DNA of 21,543 bases from Armatimonadota bacterium (GTDB lineage: Bacteria; Armatimonadota; Zipacnadia; Zipacnadales; FEN-943), in contig JAKORR010000980.1 of assembly GCA_029777735.1 (NCBI GenBank), forward strand, positions 1 through 21,543. The letters run 5' to 3'. Of this stretch, positions 14,865 through 21,543 are shown piece by piece; position 1 is the stretch's first letter, and every line of letters starts with the position of its first letter. The translations under genes were made by a program, and so were the position numbers. The notes below the pieces were generated by a model. The model was not told where the DNA came from and made no database searches. It worked only from the letters and a program-made list of their open reading frames with translations.

Positions 14865-17579
14865 CTAAGCCTTACCCTGTCCCCGGCCGGAAGAGGTCTC
14901 GATGCGATCCTTGAGTTCCTTTAGCTTCATCAGGGCCTCGATTGGCGACAAGGTATCCAGGTCCAGTTTACGTATCTCCTCTACTACCGGGTCTGGCGCA
15001 AGGTCGAAGAGCTGCAGCTGCACTGGGACACCGATCTGGCTTACGGCCTGACGACTGGGCCCAATCTGAGACTCCACATGTTCACTCTCGACTTGTCGCA
15101 GTATTTCCTTCGCCCGCGCGATTACCTCCTCGGGCAAGCCCGCCAGACGCGCCACCTGCACTCCGTAGCTGCGATCTGTGCCGCCTGGCATGATCTTGCG
15201 TAGGAATACGACCCGGTCTCCCTCTTCCTTCACCGCGATGCGGAAGTTACGCACTCCCTCCTGTACCTCGGCCAATTCGTTCAGGTGATGGTAATGTGTG
15301 GCGAATAGAGTCCGCGCTCCAATTTCTCGTGCGATATACTCCGCCATAGCCCAGGCGATGGACAGGCCGTCGTAGGTGGATGTGCCGCGGCCGATCTCGT
15401 CCAGGATAATCAGCGACCGGTCCGTCGCGTTGTTCAGGATATTGGCCGCTTCGGTCATCTCGATCATGAAGGTGGAGCGCCCCGTGGCCAGGTCGTCTGA
15501 GGCGCCGACCCGCGTGAAAATGCGGTCCACCAGCCCTACACGCGCTGACCGCGCCGGCACGAAGCTGCCCATCTGCGCCATCAGCGCGATGAGTGCCACC
15601 TGTCGCAGATAGGTGGACTTGCCAGCCATGTTGGGGCCCGTCAGGATGATCATCCGGTGCGCGCCGCAGTCCATATAACAGTCGTTGGGCACGAAGGGTT
15701 CCTCGGTTTGCAGACGCTCGACCACCGGATGCCGTCCGTCGCGAATCTCTATCTCCTCGCCCTCGTGAACCTCGGGCTTGCAGTAACCGTACTCCACGGC
15801 TACCTCGGCCAGGGCCAAGAGCATGTCGATACGGGCCAGCGCCCGGGCCGTAGCTAGCAGCTCCTTGCCTCTCTCCGCCACCCAATCGCGCAGTGCCACA
15901 AAAAGTTCGTGTTCGAGCTCCCGGGCTCGCTCCTCAGCGCCCAGGATCTTGGCCTCCATCTCCTTCAGCTCGGGCGTGACGAACCGCTCGGCGTTAGTGA
16001 GCGTCTGCTTGCGCTCATAGTCCGACGGCACGGCCCCCAGGTTGGCCTTCGTCACTTCGATGTAGTAGCCGAACACCTGGTTGTAGCCCACACGCAGCGA
16101 CTTGATGCCTGTGCGCTCGCGTTCGCGGTGTTGCAGTGCAGCTATCCACTCACGCCCATGCGCGGCCGCGTCGCGTAACTCGTCCAACTCCGGGCTATAG
16201 CCGCTGCGCATTATCCCGCCGTCGGTCAGTTGGGCCGGCGGGTCGTCGGCCAGTGCGCCGCGCAGACGCTCGGTCAGCTCTGGTAGCTCGTCCACCTGGG
16301 CTGTCAACTCGACCAACAGGTCCGCCCGGCACTCCCCAAGGGCGGCCTTTAGCCCCGGCAGCCGCTCGAGAGAATCCGCCAGCGCCCGCAGGTCGCGCGG
16401 ATTAGCTGTCCGTGCCGTGACCCGCGCCGTCAGCCGTTCCAAATCATAGACCTGCCGCAGACAGTCGCGAGCCTCCCCTGCAGCCACCACGCCGTTAACC
16501 AACTCCTCTACGGCGTCCAGACGGGCCTGGATGTCCGCCAGGCTCACCAGCGGCTGCAGTAACGACTGGCGTAGCTCTCGCGATCCCATGGGCGTGCGCG
16601 TCCGGTCCAGCAGTCCCAGCAGGCTTCCCTCGCGCCGCCCCTCCAGCAACGTACGCTCTAGCTCCAGGTTGCGCCGCGTCTGGATGTCTAGCAGCATGAA
16701 CTGTTGGGGCGAATAGGTCGAAAGGCCCGCGAAGTGCGGTAGGCCGCTGGGTCGCTGGGCCTGGAGGTAGCGAAGCGCTTGCGCCGCTGCCTCCTGCGCC
16801 GCGGGCATTCCCTCGCAACCGTAACCCGCCAGGTCAAGGACTCCAAAGAACTCGCGTAATTCTCGCCCGGGGTCAGAGAAGGGATTCTCCTCGGCGACGG
16901 CGATACTGGGGCCTACCAACTCGCTGATCGCGACCCGCAGTCCCTCCTCGGTCCCCAGCTCGGGCGACAACAGTACTTCCGCTGGCTGCAGACGCCCTAG
17001 CTCGTCCAGCAGAGGGCCCAACACGGCCCGCTGAGTCGTGCCTTCGGCCTCGGGTAGCAGGTGATTCCCCACCCCACGAGCCCTCGCCACGGGCTCCTCC
17101 AGCTCCGTCACCAGAAAGTCACCCGTGGACACGTCCACGACCGCCAGACCAAAGCGGGCGCCTGCACGCGCCACCGACGCCAGGAAGTTGTGCTGGGCTC
17201 CAGGCAGCATATCGTCTTCCATCACTGTGCCGCGCGTAACGACGCGTGTCACCTCGCGCCGCACGAGGCCCTTGGCCCGTTTGGGGTCCTCGGTCTGCTC
17301 TACGACGGCAACGCGGTAGCCCTTCTGCACAAGCTGGCGTAGGTAGCGGTTCAGGGCATGGTGCGGCACGCCGCACATCGGGATGCGCTGATCGCGGGAG
17401 CACTCGCGCGAGGTGAGGGTGAGCTGCAGCTCACGGGCGCCAACCTCCGCGTCATCGCCAAACATCTCGTAGAAGTCGCCCAGTCGAAACAATACGAGCG
17501 CCTCCGGTAGCTCCTGCTTCACACGAAGCCACTGACGAAAGAGAGGAGTAAACTTGGTGGTGTCAAGCTTGCTCGGCAT
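14865..17579 (-). CDS. mutS: DNA mismatch repair protein MutS
   Basis: This is a 904-residue mismatch sensor, slightly longer than the common 850-880. The N-terminal mismatch-binding domain has the diagnostic Phe-x-Glu (LFRLGDFYEMFGDDA, near residue 35), followed by TSRE and IPMCGVPHHALNRYL. The C-terminal ABC-type ATPase has Walker A GPNMAGKST (residues 648-656), the FTRVGASDDLATGRSTFMIE loop, Walker B LIILDEIGRGTSTYDG and the ATHYHHL switch. The helical clamp and lever domain lies between. AGGATG is about 6 nt before the ATG at 17579. A good -35/-10 pair lies at 17632-17660. It is the first gene of the mutS-mutL unit and divergent from the glycyl radical enzyme gene. Confidence 0.98.
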   Translation of the reverse strand: MPSKLDTTKFTPLFRQWLRVKQELPEALVLFRLGDFYEMFGDDAEVGARELQLTLTSRECSRDQRIPMCGVPHHALNRYLRQLVQKGYRVAVVEQTEDPKRAKGLVRREVTRVVTRGTVMEDDMLPGAQHNFLASVARAGARFGLAVVDVSTGDFLVTELEEPVARARGVGNHLLPEAEGTTQRAVLGPLLDELGRLQPAEVLLSPELGTEEGLRVAISELVGPSIAVAEENPFSDPGRELREFFGVLDLAGYGCEGMPAAQEAAAQALRYLQAQRPSGLPHFAGLSTYSPQQFMLLDIQTRRNLELERTLLEGRREGSLLGLLDRTRTPMGSRELRQSLLQPLVSLADIQARLDAVEELVNGVVAAGEARDCLRQVYDLERLTARVTARTANPRDLRALADSLERLPGLKAALGECRADLLVELTAQVDELPELTERLRGALADDPPAQLTDGGIMRSGYSPELDELRDAAAHGREWIAALQHRERERTGIKSLRVGYNQVFGYYIEVTKANLGAVPSDYERKQTLTNAERFVTPELKEMEAKILGAEERARELEHELFVALRDWVAERGKELLATARALARIDMLLALAEVAVEYGYCKPEVHEGEEIEIRDGRHPVVERLQTEEPFVPNDCYMDCGAHRMIILTGPNMAGKSTYLRQVALIALMAQMGSFVPARSARVGLVDRIFTRVGASDDLATGRSTFMIEMTEAANILNNATDRSLIILDEIGRGTSTYDGLSIAWAMAEYIAREIGARTLFATHYHHLNELAEVQEGVRNFRIAVKEEGDRVVFLRKIMPGGTDRSYGVQVARLAGLPEEVIARAKEILRQVESEHVESQIGPSRQAVSQIGVPVQLQLFDLAPDPVVEEIRKLDLDTLSPIEALMKLKELKDRIETSSGRGQGKA

Positions 17580-17631
17580 GTTTCATCCTGAAAGCCGGAG
17601 CGTCGGACCCAGCGAGAGGCAGCCCAAGTTA

Positions 17632-17660
17632 ATGCTAAGCGGCCTCAGCCTTATGGTCAA
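17632..17660 (-). promoter_or_regulatory. Candidate sigma-70-type promoter of mutS-mutL
   Basis: On the minus strand TTGACC (17655-17660) and TAGCAT (17632-17637) are separated by exactly 17 bp. They stand about 50 bp upstream of the mutS start codon. The -35 matches 5 of 6 and the -10 matches 4 of 6 consensus bases. Confidence 0.5.
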
Positions 17661-17665
17661 CCCCG

Positions 17666-17683
17666 CGCAGCCTTGACGCTGCG
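17666..17683. promoter_or_regulatory. Inverted repeat CGCAGC-N6-GCTGCG overlapping the glycyl radical enzyme -35 element
   Basis: A perfect 6-bp inverted repeat encloses the TTGACG box of the rightward promoter, and a third CGCAGC half-site lies at 17690-17695. The placement would suit a repressor-binding site or a transcript hairpin in the divergent region. No binding protein is encoded nearby, so the role is inferred. Confidence 0.35.
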
Positions 17684-17701
17684 GTGGGACGCAGCGAGAA
17701 T
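17673..17701 (+). promoter_or_regulatory. Candidate promoter of the glycyl radical enzyme gene
   Basis: TTGACG (17673-17678) and GAGAAT (17696-17701) are 17 bp apart, matching 5/6 and 4/6 consensus bases. Transcription would begin near 17708, on top of the ATG codons at 17707 and 17710, which argues for translation starting further downstream at 17755. Confidence 0.4.
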
Positions 17702-17730
17702 GGGTGATGATGATCGCCTGTCCCGCTTCT

Positions 17731-17743
17731 GGAGGTCGGGAGG
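17731..17743 (+). promoter_or_regulatory. Ribosome-binding site deciding the TTG start of the glycyl radical enzyme
   Basis: A double purine-rich site, GGAGGTCGGGAGG, ends 11 nt before TTG at 17755. The in-frame GTG/ATG codons at 17704-17710 have no comparable site upstream. Confidence 0.55.
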
Positions 17744-17754
17744 CTCGAAAACCT

Positions 17755-20067
17755 TTGAGCATCGACACGGCAACTTATGCTTACCACCCCTCAGCACGCC
17801 TATCAGCACTGCGAGACCGGGCCCTATTGCAGCCGACGGAGCTGTTCGCTGACGCATGCTTGCGCCCTTACTACTACCTGAAAGGCTGGAGGGCTGCCAG
17901 GTCTGCATCCCTCGCTCTGCGCAGCGCCGCCGGACTGGCATCGGTGATTCGCAACATGCCGGTGCGCATGGTCGCGGGCGAGCTTCTTGTGGGGGAACAC
18001 GGCAACACTAACGACCTGATCAACTTCCGACCCTTCCTTGGCCCTCAGGACGTTGAGCGCCTCGAAGCCAGCGCGCTCACCCAGCAGCAGAAGGACAATT
18101 TCGCTCAGTGGGCGAGGGAACAACCCTTCGCGTATCAGGCCCTCGCGCCCGTGGCTGAGCATCCGCCAGAACTGCAACTTGCCCAGGAACGGGGCGTGGT
18201 CGCCGTCTGGGGCACGGACCTGAATCACAGCGTCCGCGACTACGCGAAGGTCCTCCGGCTAGGCTTCGCGGGTCTCCGCGGGGAGGTCGAGGCTGCCTTG
18301 GCCGCCCTGCCCCTGACGGACCCGGACACCGCGTGCCGGCGGGCCAACCTGCAGGCCTGGCTGGGGATCTGCGATGCCGCCATGGCCTTAGGCCCGCGCC
18401 ACGCCGCAGAAGCGCGCCGCCTGGCTAGTGCCTGTGATGACCCACTCCAACGCGCCGAGTGGCTGGCAGTCGCGGAGGTCTGCGACCGCGTGCCAACGCA
18501 CCCGGCCCGGACCTTCCGAGAGGCCTTGCAGGCGCTTTGGTTCGCCCACATGATCACGGTGTGGGAAGACGGAGTCAACGCCAACAGCCTGGGACGTCTG
18601 GATCAGTATCTGTGGCCCTACCTCGAGGACGACCTGGCCGAGGGGCGTATCACGTGGGACCAGGCAGCCGAACTGCTGGCGGCCCTATGGGTCAAGCTGT
18701 ATCAGAGCTACGACGTTCAGCAGGTGACCCTCGGGGGATGCCGGCCCGACGGCTCCGATGCTACGAACCCGCTGAGCTACCTGGCGCTGGCCGTGACAGA
18801 GGGCCTGGGCTTCATACGCTGCCTGTCGGCCCGTCTACACCGGGACACTCCGCGGGCCTTTGTGGCCCGCTGTATTGACCTGGTGGCCCAGGGTGGCGGC
18901 ATTCCCTTTCTGTTCAACGATGACACGCTGATTCCGGCATTGGTATCGAAAGGAATCCCTGTAGAGGACGCACGGGACTACGCACCTATCGGATGTATCG
19001 AGATAACCATACCGGGCAGGGCCAACCCGCACGCTGTGAGCCACTGGATCAACCTCGCCAAGTGCCTCGAGCTGGCGCTTAACGACGGCTGCGACATGCT
19101 TGACGGCACCCAAATCGGCCCCCGGACGGGCAGTCTGGCCGACTTTGGCACTCCCGAGGACGTCCTGGAGGCCTTCCGCCGCCAACTCAGACACTTCGCG
19201 GACTTGGCCGTGTACGGCTCCAACAGTGCCGAGCTCGCGCATCGGTACCAGTACCGCCTGCCCTATCTTTCGCTGCTGACAGAGGACTGTATCGCGCGCG
19301 GCCTTGACATAATCGAAGGCGGAGCCCGCTACAACTACCACGGGAGCGCAGCAATGGGGATCCCCAACGTCGCTGATAGTCTGACGGCCCTGCAAATAGC
19401 AGTGTTTGAGGAAGGCCTCGTGGCACGGGATGAGATGCTGAGCCTCCTGCGCTCGGATTTCGCGGGCCGCGAGGACCTGGCGACCTACCTGCGCACGCGG
19501 CTGCCTAAGTATGGCAATGATCGCCCGCTACCCGACGCCTACGCGGCACAAATCACGCAAGAATATTGCAAACTGCTCGGATCCTATCGCACAGTAGGCG
19601 GTGGTACCTTCTTCTGCCACTTGTTCACCTTTACGCTAATGCTCGGGTACGGCACTAAGACTGCAGCGACGCCGGATGGACGGCGATGCGGCGAACCCCT
19701 CGCCTACAGCGTCTCGCCGGTCCAGGGCCGTGACAAAGAAGGCGTGACGGCCCTGATCAAGTCCCTCAGCCGCCTGCCACACCACCTGGCGGCCGGGAGC
19801 AGTGCGGCCATCGTGGAGCTTCACCCCAGCCTGCTCCAGAACAGCGGACGAGAGGCCTTCGTAGACCTGGTACGCACAGCCGTCGGCCTGGGGGTGGGAC
19901 AGATGCAGTTCAATGTGGTCAGCGCTGACACGCTGCGCGCTGCTCAAGAGCACCCGGAGATCTACCGCCATCTCTGCGTCCGGGTAGCAGGGTTCAGCCA
20001 GCAGTTCGTACTGCTCGACCAAGCAATGCAGGACCACATCATCGCTCGCACCAAGCACTGGTCTTAG
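17755..20067 (+). CDS. Glycyl radical enzyme, pyruvate formate-lyase / diol dehydratase family
   Basis: This is a 770-residue radical enzyme of the PFL superfamily. The catalytic thiyl Cys is C414 in APIGCIEITIPG, with E416 two residues on (GCxE, as in dehydratase and C-N or C-C lyase subfamilies; PFL proper has Cys-Cys). The radical-bearing Gly is G746 in CVRVAGFSQQFVLLD near the C-terminus, followed by DHIIARTKH. GARYNYHGSAAMGIPNVADS and TAATPDGRRCGEPLAYSVSP are further family hallmarks. The TTG at 17755 was preferred because of a strong ribosome-binding site and because the candidate promoter would start transcription at the upstream ATGs; starts at 17704-17710 would add 15-17 residues (LSIDTATYAYHP follows). 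The radical-SAM activase is not adjacent. The substrate is unknown; the gene implies anaerobic metabolism of polyols, sugar acids or amines. Confidence 0.93.
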   Translation: MSIDTATYAYHPSARLSALRDRALLQPTELFADACLRPYYYLKGWRAARSASLALRSAAGLASVIRNMPVRMVAGELLVGEHGNTNDLINFRPFLGPQDVERLEASALTQQQKDNFAQWAREQPFAYQALAPVAEHPPELQLAQERGVVAVWGTDLNHSVRDYAKVLRLGFAGLRGEVEAALAALPLTDPDTACRRANLQAWLGICDAAMALGPRHAAEARRLASACDDPLQRAEWLAVAEVCDRVPTHPARTFREALQALWFAHMITVWEDGVNANSLGRLDQYLWPYLEDDLAEGRITWDQAAELLAALWVKLYQSYDVQQVTLGGCRPDGSDATNPLSYLALAVTEGLGFIRCLSARLHRDTPRAFVARCIDLVAQGGGIPFLFNDDTLIPALVSKGIPVEDARDYAPIGCIEITIPGRANPHAVSHWINLAKCLELALNDGCDMLDGTQIGPRTGSLADFGTPEDVLEAFRRQLRHFADLAVYGSNSAELAHRYQYRLPYLSLLTEDCIARGLDIIEGGARYNYHGSAAMGIPNVADSLTALQIAVFEEGLVARDEMLSLLRSDFAGREDLATYLRTRLPKYGNDRPLPDAYAAQITQEYCKLLGSYRTVGGGTFFCHLFTFTLMLGYGTKTAATPDGRRCGEPLAYSVSPVQGRDKEGVTALIKSLSRLPHHLAAGSSAAIVELHPSLLQNSGREAFVDLVRTAVGLGVGQMQFNVVSADTLRAAQEHPEIYRHLCVRVAGFSQQFVLLDQAMQDHIIARTKHWS

Positions 20068-20096
20068 AAGACCGGCCTGGCGGCTGGGCCTTCTTC
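20067..20096 (+). terminator. Probable hairpin terminator after the glycyl radical enzyme gene
   Basis: GAAGA and GGCC (20067-20071, 20074-20077) pair with GGCC and TCTTC (20087-20090, 20092-20096), leaving a small internal bulge and a 9-nt loop. It begins at the last base of the stop codon. A proper T-run is lacking beyond the TTCTTC arm. Confidence 0.35.
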
Positions 20097-20440
20097 AGGT
20101 GCAGCAGTCTCTATCATCCCTCTGTGTGTCCCCGGTGTGTCTTCCCCTCGTCCGACGGTAGGTGTCCAAAGGCAAAGTCCTGCGATCAACAGGGGATAGC
20201 AGAGGATGGGTCCCTCTGCCAGTGGTGTCATAGCCACTCTATTGGGGCCAGGACGTGTTTCTGCAGCATGTTGGGCTAAAGGAGAAGGTCAATCCAGACA
20301 AGCGTGTCCACTATGTCCAGAAACATCTCCTCCCAGTGCGCACCAAGGCCTATCGCTGCCAAACATTCGCTGAGCCGTACAGCAGGGGATAGTGCCCATG
20401 CCTAGGAGTCAGTTTCCCTAAACGCGAGTGGTCTAGACAG
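20097..20440. other. Gap without an intact gene; possible 3' debris of the decayed URO-D gene
   Basis: No open frame here looks coding. On the minus strand, 20228 to about 20350 reads GAHWEEMFLDIVDT and then reaches stops. This weakly resembles the helix of URO-D relatives with a G-x-E-E-x-x-x-D pattern and would continue the decayed gene at 20441-20761 in another frame. The rest (20097-20227) shows nothing I can identify. Confidence 0.3.
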
Positions 20441-20761
20441 TCAAGGGCCAGTAAAGCCTCCTGGTCCATCAAGTCTGCTGGCGCCGCTCAGCGCCCTTGC
20501 GCATGGGCCCCCAGACCTGTCTCGCGGGTACTGCTCGCTCCACAAGTTGCAATACAGGCCGCCATCGAGAAGGCTCCTATGGGCGATCCGCGTCCAGTGG
20601 CGTACATCGTACAACTCACAGAGTAGCCTCTTCTCATCACTGTGCCCCAAGAAGTCGAATAGCCGGCGTAGGGCAGGCGGCTTAGTCAGAAGTCCCTGGG
20701 TGTACAGCCAGGCTACTCATGATTCATTTAGCACTGTCAAGACGCGCTCTCGCGGGGTCAT
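20441..20761 (-). pseudogene. Decayed uroporphyrinogen decarboxylase-family gene
   Basis: From an ATG at 20759-20761 the minus strand reads MTPRERVLTVLNES, almost exactly the usual start of URO-D/MtaA-like proteins (compare MTSKERMLTAMRHG of the intact gene at 6290). A TGA follows at once. The same frame then continues LRRLFDFLGHSDEKRLLCEL, YDVRHWTRIAHRSLLDGG and LYCNLWSEQYPRD, matching the family pattern of a leucine-rich helix, LG-x-x-D-E-x-x-L, D-x-R and W-G just before the barrel. The segment that should hold PDRVP is missing, so there is an internal deletion as well as a stop. Frame conservation beyond the stop suggests fairly recent decay. The frame ends at 20441; weaker traces continue to about 20228. 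The sequence differs enough from the intact copy that this was a separate paralogue. Confidence 0.6.
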
Positions 20762-20881
20762 GGCTCTGGGACCACCGCCCAAGGCGCCCAGCGTTCCGAC
20801 CCGGCTCTTGGTTCGCTGCAGCTCTTTCGCCCGGGGAAGGCTCTACCTCCGCCACGCGGAAAAACTCCCTGGAGGGGCTCA

Positions 20882-20917
20882 GGGCATTGTTGTCTGCTCA
20901 CTGATTCTTGGCCAAGG
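20882..20917. repeat. 36-bp direct repeat, copy 1
   Basis: This is identical in all 36 positions to the copy at 20957-20992, giving a 75-bp repeat period. It ends with the perfect 10-bp palindrome CTTGGCCAAG (20907-20916). The 39-bp spacer between copies is AT-richer and contains another small inverted repeat, CCGC-TATT-GCGG (20930-20941). The layout suits paired regulator sites or a recent tandem duplication. Confidence 0.85.
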
Positions 20918-20956
20918 TTATTTAATGGTCCGCTATTGCGGTTCATCGCATAAATG

Positions 20957-20992
20957 GGGCATTGTTGTCTGCTCACTGATTCTTGGCCAAGG
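20957..20992. repeat. 36-bp direct repeat, copy 2, adjoining the GH31 gene start
   Basis: This is the second identical copy. Its palindrome CTTGGCCAAG lies at 20982-20991, and the G-run immediately after it (to 20997) is the only ribosome-binding-like sequence before the GTG at 21005. A protein bound at this copy would cover the translation start region. Without a promoter map the role is inferred. Confidence 0.85.
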
Positions 20993-21004
20993 GGGGGACT
21001 CGCT

Positions 21005-21543
21005 GTGAGACTTAACCGCTCGACGCCTGTTTCCCTCGTGCTGGGGCTGCTGCTGACCTATACCTGGGCACTGGCTCAGGACATACGCGTCACGGGCAGT
21101 ACATCAACTGTGGGCGCAGCGCGGATTACCTTTCTCGCCTCGGACCTGGTGCGTCTGGAGTGGTCCGAGAGCAAGCAATGGGCTGACTGGCCCTCGGCGG
21201 TGGTCGTCGGGCGAGACTGGCCCGCTGTGAAAGTTGCGGCGGAGAAGGAAGATGACAGCACCGTGGTGCTGCGGACCGAGCGCCTGACCGTGCGCTACAG
21301 GCCGCCCGAGCGCTTCTCTACAGAGAATCTCACAGTAGAATCACCGCTCCTGGACGGACCTTGGCATCCTGGCGACCCTGACCCAGACAACCTCGGGGGC
21401 ACGCGCCACAGCCTGGACGGTGTACGCGAGACTGCTCTGCCACCGCTGGGCCAAGGCCTGCTAAGCCGCGCCGGTTACTTTTTCCTCGACGACTCGAAGC
21501 GTCCCCTCATCGACCCGAACACCGACTGGCTGTCTCCGCGCCC
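21005..21543 (+). CDS. Secreted GH31-type glycosidase (alpha-glucosidase/alpha-xylosidase-like), 3' truncated by window edge
   Basis: The open frame begins at GTG 21005 and runs off the right edge after 179 codons. The first ~24 residues form a signal peptide (VSLVLGLLLTYTWALA-QD), so the product is exported. The visible part is the N-terminal beta-sandwich of GH31 enzymes: VRLEWSES, VLRTERLTVRYRPPERF, then NLGGTRHSLDG, and GLLSRAGYFFLDDSKRPLID leading to WLSPR, the characteristic block before the catalytic barrel. The catalytic Asp residues lie beyond the window. Known for the family: retaining exo-hydrolysis of alpha-linked glucose or xylose. The G-run at 20991-20997 serves as a weak ribosome-binding site. 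The 36-bp repeat pair directly upstream suggests its own control. Confidence 0.82.
   Translation, partial: MRLNRSTPVSLVLGLLLTYTWALAQDIRVTGSTSTVGAARITFLASDLVRLEWSESKQWADWPSAVVVGRDWPAVKVAAEKEDDSTVVLRTERLTVRYRPPERFSTENLTVESPLLDGPWHPGDPDPDNLGGTRHSLDGVRETALPPLGQGLLSRAGYFFLDDSKRPLIDPNTDWLSPR

Noticed and set aside
15247..15885. 212-codon minus-strand frame within mutS in a shifted frame
   Set aside because: It overlaps the Walker A/B region of MutS, which is uninterrupted; the shifted translation is Gly/Arg-rich without motifs.
17704..17754. GTG/ATG start codons at 17704, 17707 and 17710 for the glycyl radical enzyme
   Set aside because: They lack a ribosome-binding site and would lie at or before the predicted transcription start; they remain possible if another promoter is used.
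18835..19395. 186-codon minus-strand frame over the glycyl radical enzyme
   Set aside because: The plus strand encodes the catalytic GCIE region here; the minus frame has no recognisable domain.
20882..20992. CRISPR array candidate (36-bp repeats, 39-bp spacer)
   Set aside because: Repeat and spacer lengths fit, but there are only two repeats and one spacer, no cas genes, and the second repeat merges with a ribosome-binding region; a tandem duplication or operator pair is more likely.
20547..21008. 153-codon plus-strand frame across the 36-bp repeats
   Set aside because: It crosses the decayed URO-D gene and both repeats; its protein-level repeat (GIVVCSLILGQG) simply mirrors the DNA repeat and no ribosome-binding site is present.

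Overview
The window looks like a chromosomal segment of a GC-rich, probably uncultured bacterium. Intact mutS and mutL place it in Bacteria. The mix of secreted carbohydrate-active proteins, a Gfo/Idh/MocA oxidoreductase, cobamide-type URO-D proteins, LamG sequence and a glycyl radical enzyme is typical of Planctomycetota, Armatimonadota, Hydrogenedentota and similar groups. That placement is an inference from gene content; no rRNA or other marker is present to settle it. The glycyl radical enzyme implies at least periods without oxygen.

Region 1 (1-3806, + strand) holds a zinc-type medium-chain dehydrogenase cut by the left edge, homoserine kinase (thrB), an M20 metallopeptidase, and a small membrane protein with two H-x13-H helices that looks like a stand-alone bis-heme module. 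The last two lie 15 bp apart and are probably co-transcribed. Region 2 (3888-7426, + strand) holds a Gfo/Idh/MocA oxidoreductase behind its own candidate promoter, an isoprenylcysteine methyltransferase-like membrane protein, a decayed fragment on the opposite strand that resembles a sugar-binding protein, and an intact URO-D/MtaA-type methyltransferase with its zinc ligands.

Region 3 (7496-12960, - strand) is a carbohydrate-related block. It contains a 1115-residue secreted multidomain protein with a TIM barrel, a beta-propeller protein resembling GH32/GH43 enzymes, a LamG domain broken across three frames, and the last residues of an IS3-type transposase. Region 4 (13023-17579, - strand) is the mismatch-repair pair mutS-mutL, complete and co-directional.

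Region 5 (17580-21543) starts with a divergent promoter region between mutS and a glycyl radical enzyme that has no activating enzyme in view. A gene-poor 0.94 kb follows, containing a decayed URO-D-family gene and a pair of perfect 36-bp direct repeats, each ending in the palindrome CTTGGCCAAG. The second repeat lies just before a secreted GH31-type glycosidase that runs off the right edge.

The recurring theme is glycan and sugar-acid catabolism (GH31, propeller hydrolase, TIM-barrel protein, Gfo/Idh/MocA, glycyl radical enzyme) next to housekeeping genes. The larger intergenic gaps are mostly remnants of decayed genes rather than empty DNA. No tRNA, rRNA, convincing CRISPR array, prophage or defence system was seen.
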